A stretch of DNA of 43,311 nt from CASQEL01 sp036655975. Lineage in GTDB: Bacteria; Desulfobacterota; Desulfovibrionia; Desulfovibrionales; Desulfovibrionaceae. Each line of letters begins with the position of its first letter. The stretch's first letter is position 1. The position numbers were made by a program, and so were the translations under genes. The DNA lies in contig JAVVPD010000007.1 of the NCBI GenBank assembly GCA_036655975.1, positions 1 through 43,311 on the forward strand, written 5' to 3'. Positions 8,089 to 16,492 of this stretch are shown here, piece after piece. The notes beneath the pieces were generated by a model. It was not told the DNA's origin and did no database searches. It saw only the letters and a program-made list of their open reading frames with translations.

Positions 8089-9765
8089 ATGAAGGATAAA
8101 GTTGCCGAAAGGCAAAAACAATTTGTGTTGCGTGAATGGACTTTAGGGCAAATTCTGGACGACACCGTGGCGCGTTTTCCTGATAACGACGCCGTTATTT
8201 ACGCGGACAGGGATTTCCGCCAGACGTGGCGCGAATTTGCGGCCGTGGTGGACGATCTTGCCAAGGGGCTGATGGCCCTTGGTATTCAGCGCGGGGAGAA
8301 AGTTGCCGTGTGGGCCACCAACGTGCCCTATTGGGTAGCCCTGCAATTTGCCACGGCCAAAATTGGGGCCATTCTCATTACCGTCAACACGAGCTATCGC
8401 CAGCATGAAGTTCAGTATCTGCTCACGCATTCTGAGTGTGAAAATCTGTTCATTATGGATGGCTACCGCGACCACGACTATCTGCACACTTTGTACGATA
8501 TTGTTCCTGAATTGCGTACACAGTCCCGCGGGTCGATCAAATGCGAAGCCCTGCCCCATTTGAAGCGTATTATGTTTTTGGGCCTTGAGAAACATCGTGG
8601 CATGTATTCTGTGCCCGAAATCCGGGCCTTGTCCGTCATGATTACCGACGAGGACTATAAAGCCCGCCAGAACAGCCTTGACCCGTGGGACACCATTAAT
8701 ATGCAATATACCTCGGGTACCACCGGCTTTCCCAAGGGCGTTATGCTCACCCATGTGGGGGTGGGCCTTAACGGCTATTGGATCGGGCAGCACCAGCGTT
8801 TTACGGAAAAAGACCGCTTGTGCCTACCCGTGCCCCTGTTCCACTGCTTTGGTTGTGTACTCGGCGTGTCGGCCTGCGTTAATCACGGCACCGCCATGAT
8901 TATTCTTGAAACGTTCAATCCCCTGCATATGCTTGAGGCCATTGATAGCGAACGCTGTACCGCCGTGTACGGCGTACCCACAATGTATTTGGCGGCTCTT
9001 GAACATAAAATGTTCAAACGCTTTGATGTTAGCTCGCTTCGTACGGGCATCATGGCCGGCTCCGTGTGCCCTGAACCGCTCATGCGCCGGGTTACTGAAG
9101 ATATGTTTATGAAGGAAATCACCATCTGCTACGGCCTTACCGAAGCCTCGCCGGTGATGACGCAATCGGATATTCATGATTCCCTCGATGTGCGCTGCTC
9201 CACCGTGGGTTGTGCCATGCCCGGTATTGAGGTGCGTATCGGCAACCCTGAAACCTGCGCCGAACTCCCCCGAGGCGAAGTGGGCGAAATTCTTTGCCGT
9301 GGCTATAATATCATGAAGGGCTATTATAATATGCCCGAAGCCACCGCCGAAACCATCAGCCCTGAAGGCTGGTTGCATTCTGGCGATTTGGGCATGATGG
9401 ATGAAAATGGCTACGTTACCGTGACGGGGCGTATCAAAGATATGATTATTCGTGGCGGGGAAAATATTTATCCCCGTGAAATTGAAGAGTTTTTGTTGGG
9501 TATGGACGGAGTGCTTGATATTCAGGTGGCCGCTGTCCCGAGCCGCAAATACGGCGAAGAAGTTGGGGCCTTTATTATTCAGAAACCGGGCTACGATATT
9601 TTGCCCGAAGACGTGCGCGACTATTGCCGGGGCAAAATTGCTTGGCATAAAGTGCCCCGTTATATCAGTATTGTTGACGGTTTCCCGCTTACCGCCAGTG
9701 GTAAAATCCAAAAATTCAAACTTCGTGACATGGCCGCCGCATTGTGGCCTGAGGCGATGAAGTAA
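8089..9765 (+). CDS. AMP-forming acyl-CoA synthetase/ligase
   Basis: 558 residues of the ANL superfamily, which activates a carboxylic acid with ATP and transfers it to CoA. All core motifs are seen: P-loop MQYTSGTTGFPKGVMLTH (about 204-221), ICYGLTEASPV (about 345-355), LHSGDLGMMDENGYVTVTGR with the conserved Asp and Arg (about 424-443), and the catalytic Lys in LTASGKIQKFKLR near the C terminus. Length and motifs fit medium/long-chain or aryl acid ligases; the substrate cannot be read from sequence. It follows the XRE-cupin regulator and precedes a racemase-family gene by 16 bases, so the three are probably one transcription unit. Confidence 0.92.
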   Translation: MKDKVAERQKQFVLREWTLGQILDDTVARFPDNDAVIYADRDFRQTWREFAAVVDDLAKGLMALGIQRGEKVAVWATNVPYWVALQFATAKIGAILITVNTSYRQHEVQYLLTHSECENLFIMDGYRDHDYLHTLYDIVPELRTQSRGSIKCEALPHLKRIMFLGLEKHRGMYSVPEIRALSVMITDEDYKARQNSLDPWDTINMQYTSGTTGFPKGVMLTHVGVGLNGYWIGQHQRFTEKDRLCLPVPLFHCFGCVLGVSACVNHGTAMIILETFNPLHMLEAIDSERCTAVYGVPTMYLAALEHKMFKRFDVSSLRTGIMAGSVCPEPLMRRVTEDMFMKEITICYGLTEASPVMTQSDIHDSLDVRCSTVGCAMPGIEVRIGNPETCAELPRGEVGEILCRGYNIMKGYYNMPEATAETISPEGWLHSGDLGMMDENGYVTVTGRIKDMIIRGGENIYPREIEEFLLGMDGVLDIQVAAVPSRKYGEEVGAFIIQKPGYDILPEDVRDYCRGKIAWHKVPRYISIVDGFPLTASGKIQKFKLRDMAAALWPEAMK

Positions 9766-9781
9766 ATAAGGATTGTGCGCC

Positions 9782-10471
9782 GTGAAAGCAGAAAAAAGTG
9801 TTGGTATTTTGGGCGGTATGGGGCCAGAGGCCACAGTGGAATTATTGCGACGCATTGTGGCGGGCACAAAGGCGGCGGTAGACAACGACCATATCCGCTG
9901 CATTGTGGATCAGAATAGCAAGGTGCCCAATCGTGTGGACGCCATTCAAGGGCGTATTCCGTCCGCAGGGCCGGTACTGGCAGATATGGCCCGCCGTTTA
10001 GAGGCCTATGGTGCGGATATGCTGTGCATGCCCTGTAATACGGCCCATTATTATCTGGACGAAATCCGCGCAGCCTCACGCTTGCCCTTTGTAGATATGC
10101 TCAATTGTACCGCCTTGCGGGTTCGGGAACGTTATCCCGCTGCAAAACAAGCGGCGGTTTTGTGTACCGTGGGAACGCGCTCTACAGGCCTGGATGAGCA
10201 AAGGCTGGCAAAATACGGCATTGAGGCCGTCTATCCCGACGCCGCGCAACAGGAAATTGTGACCGCAATTATCGCCGGGGTGAAGGGCGGGCAGGATGTT
10301 GGCCCGCTTAAAGCGCAATTTCAGCAGGTGATTGACACCATGCTGAGCCCGCATACGCCCGTATGCATAGCCGCCTGCACGGAATTGTCGGTTATTTGCC
10401 CGCAACATCCGGCAGTGGTGGACGCGCTGGACGCTTTGGTGGATGCGCTGATTACGGCAGTTAAAGGCTAA
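9782..10471 (+). CDS. Aspartate/glutamate racemase family protein
   Basis: 229 residues. Both catalytic cysteines of the cofactor-independent two-base racemases are present: MPCNTAHYY near residue 85 and AACTELSV near residue 200; the N terminus GILGGMGPEATVELLRRI is typical of the amino-acid racemase group (RacX/YgeA-like). It could act on aspartate or a broader range of amino acids. I choose the GTG at 9782 because AAGGA at 9768-9772 is nine bases upstream; a TTG at 9773 directly abuts that site and is unlikely. The gene is 16 bases from the ligase and is followed by a strong hairpin. Confidence 0.88.
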   Translation: MKAEKSVGILGGMGPEATVELLRRIVAGTKAAVDNDHIRCIVDQNSKVPNRVDAIQGRIPSAGPVLADMARRLEAYGADMLCMPCNTAHYYLDEIRAASRLPFVDMLNCTALRVRERYPAAKQAAVLCTVGTRSTGLDEQRLAKYGIEAVYPDAAQQEIVTAIIAGVKGGQDVGPLKAQFQQVIDTMLSPHTPVCIAACTELSVICPQHPAVVDALDALVDALITAVKG

Positions 10472-10475
10472 AATA

Positions 10476-10510
10476 GGCCTGCTGCACGGAGAATATCCGC
10501 GCAGCAGGCC
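10476..10510. terminator. Hairpin between convergent racemase and motB genes
   Basis: Perfect ten-pair stem GGCCTGCTGC / GCAGCAGGCC with a 15-base loop. On the minus strand it is followed by TATTTTA, so it best terminates motAB; on the plus strand no T-run follows, but it may still stop or protect the racemase transcript. Confidence 0.65.
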
Positions 10511-10524
10511 CCTTGTGGGATACT

Positions 10525-11235
10525 CTAATATACCACGCTATACGACATGACCTCTGGTCGATGGAAGAAAAATTCTACGCGTCTGTTCATGCTTTTGCTT
10601 TCCGCATCGGCGCCGGGCTTGAGGGGCCGAGTGTCCGCATAGGCCACTCCGCGCAAGCGGGTAGCCTTGATGTTCCCTTTTTCCACCAGATAGTGCAGCA
10701 CAGCCGCCGCCCGCGCCCCTGAAAGCTCCCAGCTGGACGGGTAGGGGGGGCGTACTTCTTCATTATCGGCATGCCCGCGTACCACAAGATACAAATTATA
10801 TTCGCGCAGCACTTCCAAGGCGTGTTCTAGCATTTGGGGCGCGTTTGGCCCCAGTTCAGCCGTTCCACTTTTGAACAGCAGGTCGGAGTTTACCCGCAAT
10901 TGTACGCCCACATCATCGGCGCTGATGCCCGAAGCCGCCTGTGGGGTGGCATCGGCCATAATCATTTGTTTCAGCTTTTGGGCAATGGCGTAGTGGCTTT
11001 TTTCCACTTCGGTGATTTTAAATTCACGGGTATCAAGCTTGTCGGTATTTTGGATAAAAGGATTGTTGGAGACGGGTGAGGTGCTGCTAGAATCGTAATT
11101 GCGATCACCGGCAAAAAAGGCCGCAAGCCCTACCTTGGTTTCAGGGGGCGTCATATTCAAAATCCACATCAGTAAAAAAAAGGCCATCATCGCGGTTACA
11201 AAGTCCGCATAGGCCACTTTCCACGCACTTCCCAT
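10525..11235 (-). CDS. motB: Flagellar motor stator protein MotB
   Basis: 236 residues: a single N-terminal membrane segment with the proton-binding Asp (VAYADFVTAMMAFFLLMWIL), a plug/linker region, and a C-terminal OmpA-like peptidoglycan-binding domain (GHADNEEVRPPYPSSWELSG, then SMNRRVEFFF). With MotA it forms the stator that converts ion flow into torque. The ion cannot be told with certainty; the Asp helix lacks features I would call clearly sodium-type. It lies 51 bases downstream of motA in the same direction, has a GGAG ribosome-binding site, and ends at a shared hairpin. Confidence 0.95.
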   Translation of the reverse strand: MGSAWKVAYADFVTAMMAFFLLMWILNMTPPETKVGLAAFFAGDRNYDSSSTSPVSNNPFIQNTDKLDTREFKITEVEKSHYAIAQKLKQMIMADATPQAASGISADDVGVQLRVNSDLLFKSGTAELGPNAPQMLEHALEVLREYNLYLVVRGHADNEEVRPPYPSSWELSGARAAAVLHYLVEKGNIKATRLRGVAYADTRPLKPGADAESKSMNRRVEFFFHRPEVMSYSVVY

Positions 11236-11286
11236 GCATTATCTCCTGCCGTGTTTGGGGTGTGTTCGCTTGTGCGCGTACACACC

Positions 11287-12135
11287 CTATCCGTTTTTCA
11301 ATTTTTCTTCCATCTCGGCAAATGTGGGACGAAAGGGTGCGGGGATGGCGCGTCTGCCATATTCCACAGCAATAAGAGGGGTTGAACCACGGATAGCCGC
11401 TGCCACCGCCTCTTTAATGGTATTGTAATAAAAGTGTTCTTCTTGGGCGACGTTTTCAAGCTTTGCCCCCATGGGGCCAAAAATGCCGTAACAAAATAAA
11501 ATACCCACAAAAGTGCCCACAAGAGCCGCCGCGATATAGTGCCCGAGCACTTCAGGGGGTTCGTTAATCTTGCTCATGGTCAGCACAACCCCAAGCACTG
11601 CGGCCACAATCCCCATACCGGGCATAGATTCGGCCATGTGGTTGATGGCGTGGGCCGGCAGCATTTCTTCTTCGTGCATGGTTGCCATGTCTACATTCAT
11701 GAGGCTGTCAATATCGGCAGGGTCGCCGGTGGTCAGATAGACACGTAAAGTATCACCGATGAAGGTGATAGTTTTGGGTTTTTTAGAAATAGAAGGATAT
11801 TTGCTAAAAATAGGGCTGGATTCGGGTTTTTCCACATCACTTTCAATACTGATAACCCCTTCACGGTGCATTTTGGAAAATAAGGCGTATAAGAGCGCTA
11901 AGGTGTCAAGATATTTATCTTTATTTGATCCCGGGTCGCCAAAAATATGGCCAAAACTTTTGAGAATAAGGCCAAAAGTATACTTTGTTTGTGAACCAAA
12001 AAAAGCCCCCAGCCCAGCCCCCAGAATAATAATATATTCAGCAGGCTGAAAGAGAATCGAGAAGTCCCCTTTAGACATAACGTAGCCGGTGCATACGGAA
12101 CCGACAACAATTAAAAGCCCGATCAATATATACAT
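11287..12135 (-). CDS. motA: Flagellar motor stator protein MotA
   Basis: 282 residues, the normal MotA length. Four membrane segments are visible (about 2-22, 33-50, 170-195 and 205-228), with the conserved Pro-rich region MAESMPGMGIVAAVLGVVL and the C-terminal GSTPLIAVEYGRRAIP. The cytoplasmic loop between segments 2 and 3 would contact FliG. The upstream region carries a sigma-28-type promoter and, just before the start, a GAAGCG/CGCTTC hairpin (12154-12170). The ribosome-binding site is weak. Confidence 0.95.
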   Translation of the reverse strand: MYILIGLLIVVGSVCTGYVMSKGDFSILFQPAEYIIILGAGLGAFFGSQTKYTFGLILKSFGHIFGDPGSNKDKYLDTLALLYALFSKMHREGVISIESDVEKPESSPIFSKYPSISKKPKTITFIGDTLRVYLTTGDPADIDSLMNVDMATMHEEEMLPAHAINHMAESMPGMGIVAAVLGVVLTMSKINEPPEVLGHYIAAALVGTFVGILFCYGIFGPMGAKLENVAQEEHFYYNTIKEAVAAAIRGSTPLIAVEYGRRAIPAPFRPTFAEMEEKLKNG

Positions 12136-12205
12136 GCTTTAGTAATCCGATACGAAGCGCCAAACGCTTCAGCGTTATAAGTCTTTTTTAGGGGCATACC
12201 TGTCT

Positions 12206-12232
12206 CTATCGACGGTGTAAAGGATATCTTTA
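12206..12232 (-). promoter_or_regulatory. Sigma-28 (FliA) promoter candidate for motAB
   Basis: On the minus strand TAAA (12232-12229) is followed after exactly 15 bases by GTCGATAG (12213-12206), six of eight matches to the flagellar consensus TAAA-N15-GCCGATAA. It sits about 70 bases before motA, as expected for a late flagellar gene. Confidence 0.6.
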
Positions 12233-12289
12233 GGGTTTTTCCCATAATAATACACAGGAAAATACATTTAATCATATGTTAGGCTGTAT

Positions 12290-14272
12290 TTATCTGCGGA
12301 ATAAATTTTTCAAGGTACTGTCTACGCCCTGAGCACCGCTCTTGCCCCCCTGCTGTAATAAGTTCCCTGCGCCCTTGACGACGCTTCCAACCCCTTGCAA
12401 CATTTTTTTCGGATCAAGGCCATAGGACAGATTGCTGAACGGCCCAGAGGCCACAACGGGCAGGCTTACCCCCAGCATGGAGATGTCGGCACTCATCTGG
12501 AGGTTTTCAGCCGGAAGGTTGACGGTGCCAAGGCCTTTGGCTTTGAGTGAGGGGGAGGTCAGGGTCAAAGGATTGATGTTCATAATGCCATTTTTTATGG
12601 TAAAGGGAACGTGCAGCCGTTCAAAATTACTGGGGATATTTCCGCTGTGGGGGGCATCCTTGGGCAGGAGGGTCACATCTTTGAGCAGAATATTTTGCAC
12701 CAGCAGCTGGCCTTTACCGGACAGGCTGGACTTAATGGCGTGGGCAGTGCTTCCGCCGCAGGCGAGAGTATAGTCCATCTGCGCGCTACCGTTGACCGGA
12801 CTTTTGCCCTGCACGGCCTGTAAGAGCGCGCCTACATTGAGCTGGGCGAGCTTACCTTGGCTGGTATAACGCATGGTGGCAAGATCCACGGTGGCAGAGC
12901 TGCGGAACGTGCCCCCTGTGCCCAGATCAAGGGACAAGGGATTGGCGGCATAGCGGCCCGCGCTTCCCTTAAGAACCAGACGGATGTTTGTCAGGGGAAT
13001 TTTGTGGGCGGTCAGGGATTTGATGCTGATGTCTATGTCGAGCGTGGGCAGGGCCGCCGCATTGAGCGGGGCGGAGGAAGCGGCTTTGTCGGCCTTGGTG
13101 GGGGAGGGAGCATTGGTTTTGGCGTGTCCCTGTGTGGCCCCCAGGTAATGATCCAAATTCAAGGAATCAATGTGGATAACATTGGTTATGGTCAGCGGAT
13201 TCTTTCCCGCCTGTGCTAAAGCCACTTTGAGTGATGCGGTGATGTTGCTTCTATCAAGCGTGCCCACATAATCGGGAATGGTCAGGGTATTGTCGGCAAA
13301 ATTGATGGAGCCTTTATGGGTAAAAGATTCCGGCATAGTTGGTAAGGGCGCGGCAATCCCAAGGCTGGGCAACAATTTGTCTGGAGCGGCCTTTACGGTG
13401 TAGGTGCCCTTAAAGGTTAGGGGGCTGAGGTTTGCTTCACCCGTGCAGGTCAGGTTTGCATGGGCCGCGCCAAGGCTAAAGGCCTGTAGCTTCAATTGTT
13501 CGTTGGGCAGCGCATAGGAACCGCTGGCCGTCAAGCGGATGGGGCCAACAGCGGCGGGGATAAGCCCTTTTTCAGGCGTAAATGTTATTTCCAGCCCCTG
13601 AAAATCTACGTGCGTGGGGGACAGACGCACCCGCATTTTTTCGGTGAGCGCACCCGCGAGCAGTGGGCTTTTACTGTCAGCCTTGCTCAAGCTTATGTGT
13701 GTGGAGATTGCGGTGCTGGCTTCTTTGCCGGGCATGAGGTCACTCAGGCGTATATCCAGTGCCGTAAGACGTAAAATTTGGCCTGTGCCCAAGTCCATGT
13801 CTACGGTGCCGTTGGTGATGCTCAAGCGCGCCAGTTCAAGGGGGGGGATGGTGAGCGGTTCTGCTTTGGCGGTGGGGGCTATGGTTGCATCCTCTGCAGC
13901 GGCAATTGTTTTGGCTTCGGGGCGCACGGTAACGGTGGGGCTGTTGAGCGTAATTTCGTTGACCACAATTTTGCCCGAAAGCAGGGGCAGCAATTGCATA
14001 CTGATAGAGCCGCCCTGAATGGCAACAGAAATGCCTTGTGCGGCGGCTTTGCCGTCGAGCAGGCCCCACGAGGCGGGCCCGAAACTCACCCCCAGAGGCA
14101 TGACAGAAATGCTCGGTGTTTGTGCCAATAGTAAGGGTTTTCCCGTGGCTTCGCGGGTGATATCAGCGATTTTTTGGGTCAGGGCCGCAGTGTCAATACG
14201 GCTGATGGCAATAGCGCCCGCCGCTCCCAGCACAACTAAAACGGCGATCAGAATATATACGATACGTTTCAT
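12290..14272 (-). CDS. AsmA-family protein
   Basis: 660 residues: one N-terminal membrane anchor (MKRIVYILIAVLVVLGAAGA) and a long periplasmic body rich in beta strands. Near the C terminus, NLQMSADISMLGVSLPVVASGPFS-type sequence is the AsmA_2 signature; the segment PLTLTSPSLKAKGLGTVNLP also fits. AsmA-like proteins are inner-membrane proteins with a bridge-like lipid-transfer fold thought to move phospholipid or limit outer-membrane biogenesis. I take the ATG at 14272, which has AGGTGG seven bases upstream and begins directly with the membrane anchor; the longer open frame adds unrelated sequence. A good sigma-70 promoter lies just upstream. Confidence 0.85.
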   Translation of the reverse strand: MKRIVYILIAVLVVLGAAGAIAISRIDTAALTQKIADITREATGKPLLLAQTPSISVMPLGVSFGPASWGLLDGKAAAQGISVAIQGGSISMQLLPLLSGKIVVNEITLNSPTVTVRPEAKTIAAAEDATIAPTAKAEPLTIPPLELARLSITNGTVDMDLGTGQILRLTALDIRLSDLMPGKEASTAISTHISLSKADSKSPLLAGALTEKMRVRLSPTHVDFQGLEITFTPEKGLIPAAVGPIRLTASGSYALPNEQLKLQAFSLGAAHANLTCTGEANLSPLTFKGTYTVKAAPDKLLPSLGIAAPLPTMPESFTHKGSINFADNTLTIPDYVGTLDRSNITASLKVALAQAGKNPLTITNVIHIDSLNLDHYLGATQGHAKTNAPSPTKADKAASSAPLNAAALPTLDIDISIKSLTAHKIPLTNIRLVLKGSAGRYAANPLSLDLGTGGTFRSSATVDLATMRYTSQGKLAQLNVGALLQAVQGKSPVNGSAQMDYTLACGGSTAHAIKSSLSGKGQLLVQNILLKDVTLLPKDAPHSGNIPSNFERLHVPFTIKNGIMNINPLTLTSPSLKAKGLGTVNLPAENLQMSADISMLGVSLPVVASGPFSNLSYGLDPKKMLQGVGSVVKGAGNLLQQGGKSGAQGVDSTLKNLFRR

Positions 14273-14306
14273 GGTACACCACCTAGGGTAATAATAGACG
14301 TACCTA

Positions 14307-14335
14307 AGTATAGCGGACATCCTTGACGTATGCAA
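14307..14335 (-). promoter_or_regulatory. Sigma-70 promoter for the AsmA-family gene
   Basis: On the minus strand TTGCAT (14335-14330) and TATACT (14312-14307) are separated by 17 bases, 34 bases before the start at 14272. Confidence 0.6.
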
Positions 14336-14365
14336 GGATCGAATGGAACAGGGCCCTGTTTCCAA

Positions 14366-14393
14366 TAGACTTTTTTGAAGTCAAGGCTATACT
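14366..14393 (+). promoter_or_regulatory. Sigma-70 promoter for uvrC, giving a leaderless mRNA
   Basis: TAGACT (14366-14371) and TATACT (14388-14393) are 16 bases apart. The A of the uvrC ATG (14400) lies seven bases after the -10 box, exactly where transcription should start. Confidence 0.55.
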
Positions 14394-14399
14394 CTGTCT

Positions 14400-16295
14400 A
14401 TGCAACGCCCCAAGCCAGAATCTCTGCCCCTGACCCCGGGGGTATACCTGTATAAGGACAGTGCCGAACGTATTTTGTATGTGGGCAAGGCCCGTGTGTT
14501 GCGGCGTCGGGTGTTGTCATATTTTCGGGACGATGTGCCCGCCAAGACCGCCGCTATGCTGCGGCACGCTTGCAGCCTAGAAACCCTGTCGACCACCACG
14601 GAAAAAGAAGCCCTGCTGCTGGAAGCCAGCCTGATAAAAAAACATCGCCCGCGCTACAATATTGTATTGCGCGACGACAAACAGTATGTGTTGTTCCGTT
14701 TAAATCTCAAGCATCCTTTTCCGCGTCTGGACATCGTGCGTAAGGCCCGGCAGGGCAAGGGGGGCGCGCGGGACGGGGCGCGGTATTTCGGTCCTTTTTC
14801 TTCTGCCACGGCGGCGCGGGAAACCTTTAAGCTGATTCATCGGGTTTTTCCCTTGCGGCGCTGCACAGACCGCGCGTTGAAAAATCGGGTGAAGCCCTGT
14901 TTATATTACCATATGGGTCAGTGCTGTGCCCCGTGCATGGGGGAGGTGACGCCTGCGGATTATTTTGTGGGGGTACAACCGGTTATCGAATTATTGTCGG
15001 GGCGAACCAACGATTTATTGCGTGAGCTTGAACAAAAAATGTTGACCGCTGCGGAATCCCTTGATTTTGAGCAGGCCGCCCGCTTGCGGGATCAGTTGCA
15101 GGCGGTGCAGCGCACTGTTGAGCAGCAAAGCGCCGTGCTGGCAAACGATGCGGATATGGATGTTCTGGGCCTGCATCCCAGTGCGCGGGGCATGGCTTTG
15201 TCGCTCTTGTTTGTGCGGGGGGGGCGTTTGTTGGACGGGCGCTCGTTCTTTTGGTCCGGTCTGGGCTGGGACGATGCGCCGGAATTATTGTGGACGTTTT
15301 TGAGTCAATTTTACGCCTCGGGCAGTGGGGAAGGGCCTCCGCAAAAAATTGTGGTGCCGTGGATTGTGCCCCCGCAGATGCAGGAAGAGGGGCCGACGCC
15401 CGTGGCGGCTGTCGCAGCGGTTGAAGGTGAAGAAGAATCCCTCGTTGAGCTTGAAACCATGCTCAGTCAATTGCGCGAAAAGCCCGTGCGGATTATGGCT
15501 CCGCGCACGGCTGACGAGCACCGGCTGGTGGATATGGCGGTAGCCAACGCCCGTGAAGAAGCCCGCCAGCGTCAGGACGTGCCCATCACCGAGCGCTTGA
15601 CCAAGGCTCTGCATTTGCCCGTGCCGCCTCTGCGTATTGAATGCGTGGACGTATCGCATACCTCGGGCCAGCAGACGCGGGTGGGAATGGTTGTTTTTGA
15701 GGACGGTCGCCCGCTGACTTCGGCGTATCGGGACTATGCCATGCCCGACGGCGGAGGGGACGATTATGGGGTGTTGGCGGCGTGGGTGGCGCGGCGTTTA
15801 GAATCCGGCCCGCCTTGGGCGGATTTATTGCTTATTGACGGTGGTAAGGGGCAATTGGCGGTGGTGGCGCGGGCCTTACAGGAGGCGGGACAGTCAGGCT
15901 TGTTTTCCCTTGCGGCTATTGCCAAGGCGCGGGATGAGCAAGGCCATGCGGATCGGCGTGCGGGCAATGTGGGCGACCGAATTTTTTTGCTCGGGCGTTC
16001 CAACCCTTTGCCCTTGAAGGAGGGCTGCCCCGAATTGTTATTTTTGCAGCATGTGCGCGACTGTACCCACCGTTTTGCCATTGGGCGGCACCGCCGCGCG
16101 CGCACGGGGGCGGCTTTGGCGGGCGAATTGATGCGCTTGCCCGGTATTGGCCCGCATACCGCCCGTTTGTTGTGGGATTATTTTGGGTCGGTGGAAGCCA
16201 TGGCTCAGGCCAGTTGTGCAGAGTTGTGCAAGGTTCCCAACATAGGTAAGGCCACGGCTGCTAAACTTTTTGAAAAACTCAAAAGTCTCCGTTAA
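14400..16295 (+). CDS. uvrC: UvrABC excinuclease subunit C
   Basis: A 631-residue UvrC that makes both incisions around DNA damage. Visible parts: N-terminal GIY-YIG nuclease (LPLTPGVYLYKDSAERILYV, GKA, residues about 10-90), a cysteine cluster RRCTD...KPCLYYHMGQCCAPC (about 158-182) typical of the iron-sulfur-bearing UvrC group, the UVR motif (LDFEQAARLRDQLQAVQ, about 221-237), the RNase H-like C-terminal nuclease (CVDVSHTSGQQTRVGMVVFE, about 418-437; LLIDGGKGQL near 480) and a terminal helix-hairpin-helix pair. The start is fixed: an in-frame TGA lies at 14376 and no ribosome-binding site precedes the ATG. The gene probably begins at the first transcribed base. Confidence 0.97.
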   Translation: MQRPKPESLPLTPGVYLYKDSAERILYVGKARVLRRRVLSYFRDDVPAKTAAMLRHACSLETLSTTTEKEALLLEASLIKKHRPRYNIVLRDDKQYVLFRLNLKHPFPRLDIVRKARQGKGGARDGARYFGPFSSATAARETFKLIHRVFPLRRCTDRALKNRVKPCLYYHMGQCCAPCMGEVTPADYFVGVQPVIELLSGRTNDLLRELEQKMLTAAESLDFEQAARLRDQLQAVQRTVEQQSAVLANDADMDVLGLHPSARGMALSLLFVRGGRLLDGRSFFWSGLGWDDAPELLWTFLSQFYASGSGEGPPQKIVVPWIVPPQMQEEGPTPVAAVAAVEGEEESLVELETMLSQLREKPVRIMAPRTADEHRLVDMAVANAREEARQRQDVPITERLTKALHLPVPPLRIECVDVSHTSGQQTRVGMVVFEDGRPLTSAYRDYAMPDGGGDDYGVLAAWVARRLESGPPWADLLLIDGGKGQLAVVARALQEAGQSGLFSLAAIAKARDEQGHADRRAGNVGDRIFLLGRSNPLPLKEGCPELLFLQHVRDCTHRFAIGRHRRARTGAALAGELMRLPGIGPHTARLLWDYFGSVEAMAQASCAELCKVPNIGKATAAKLFEKLKSLR

Positions 16296-16371
16296 AGCAT
16301 TTTTGATTCCAGACGCTCCCTCCGGCGCTTTACGGCGAAAGTACATTTCGCCTACGCCTACGGGGCGGGCG
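16293..16371 (+). repeat. 79-bp interspersed repeat, copy 2
   Basis: Inverted near-identical partner of 4873-4951. It begins at the uvrC stop codon, contains the GGCGAAA/TTTCGCC hairpin, and is immediately followed by further repeat material. Confidence 0.8.
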
Positions 16372-16386
16372 ACGGTTTCCGTCGCC

Positions 16387-16421
16387 AGAGCATTTAGCTA
16401 TTTTCAATAGCCAAATACTCT
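16387..16421. repeat. Hairpin repeat unit, first copy
   Basis: An inverted repeat with 16-base arms (16387-16402 and 16406-16421, two differences) around TTC. An identical copy lies at 16458-16492. No T-run follows, so it is a repeat hairpin rather than a classical terminator. Confidence 0.75.
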
Positions 16422-16456
16422 AAAGCATTTTTGATTCCAGACGCTCCCTCCGGCGC
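16422..16456 (+). repeat. Partial copy of the 79-bp repeat (first 35 bases)
   Basis: Repeats the left 35 bases of the element at 16293-16371 and joins the two identical hairpin units into a tandem arrangement. Confidence 0.75.
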
Positions 16457-16457
16457 C

Positions 16458-16492
16458 AGAGCATTTAGCTATTTTCAATAGCCAAATACTCT
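16458..16492. repeat. Hairpin repeat unit, second copy
   Basis: Identical to 16387-16421. Its end overlaps the stop codon of the minus-strand epimerase-like gene, as copy 1 of the 79-bp repeat overlaps the hypF stop. Confidence 0.75.

Noticed and set aside
8824..9903. 359-codon open frame antisense to the AMP-forming ligase
   Set aside because: The translation is a codon-bias shadow with no recognisable domain, and the plus strand encodes a complete ligase with all motifs.
16387..16492. Tandem hairpins as a small CRISPR array
   Set aside because: There are only two hairpin copies, the stretch between them is itself a copy of the 79-bp repeat, and no cas gene is present.
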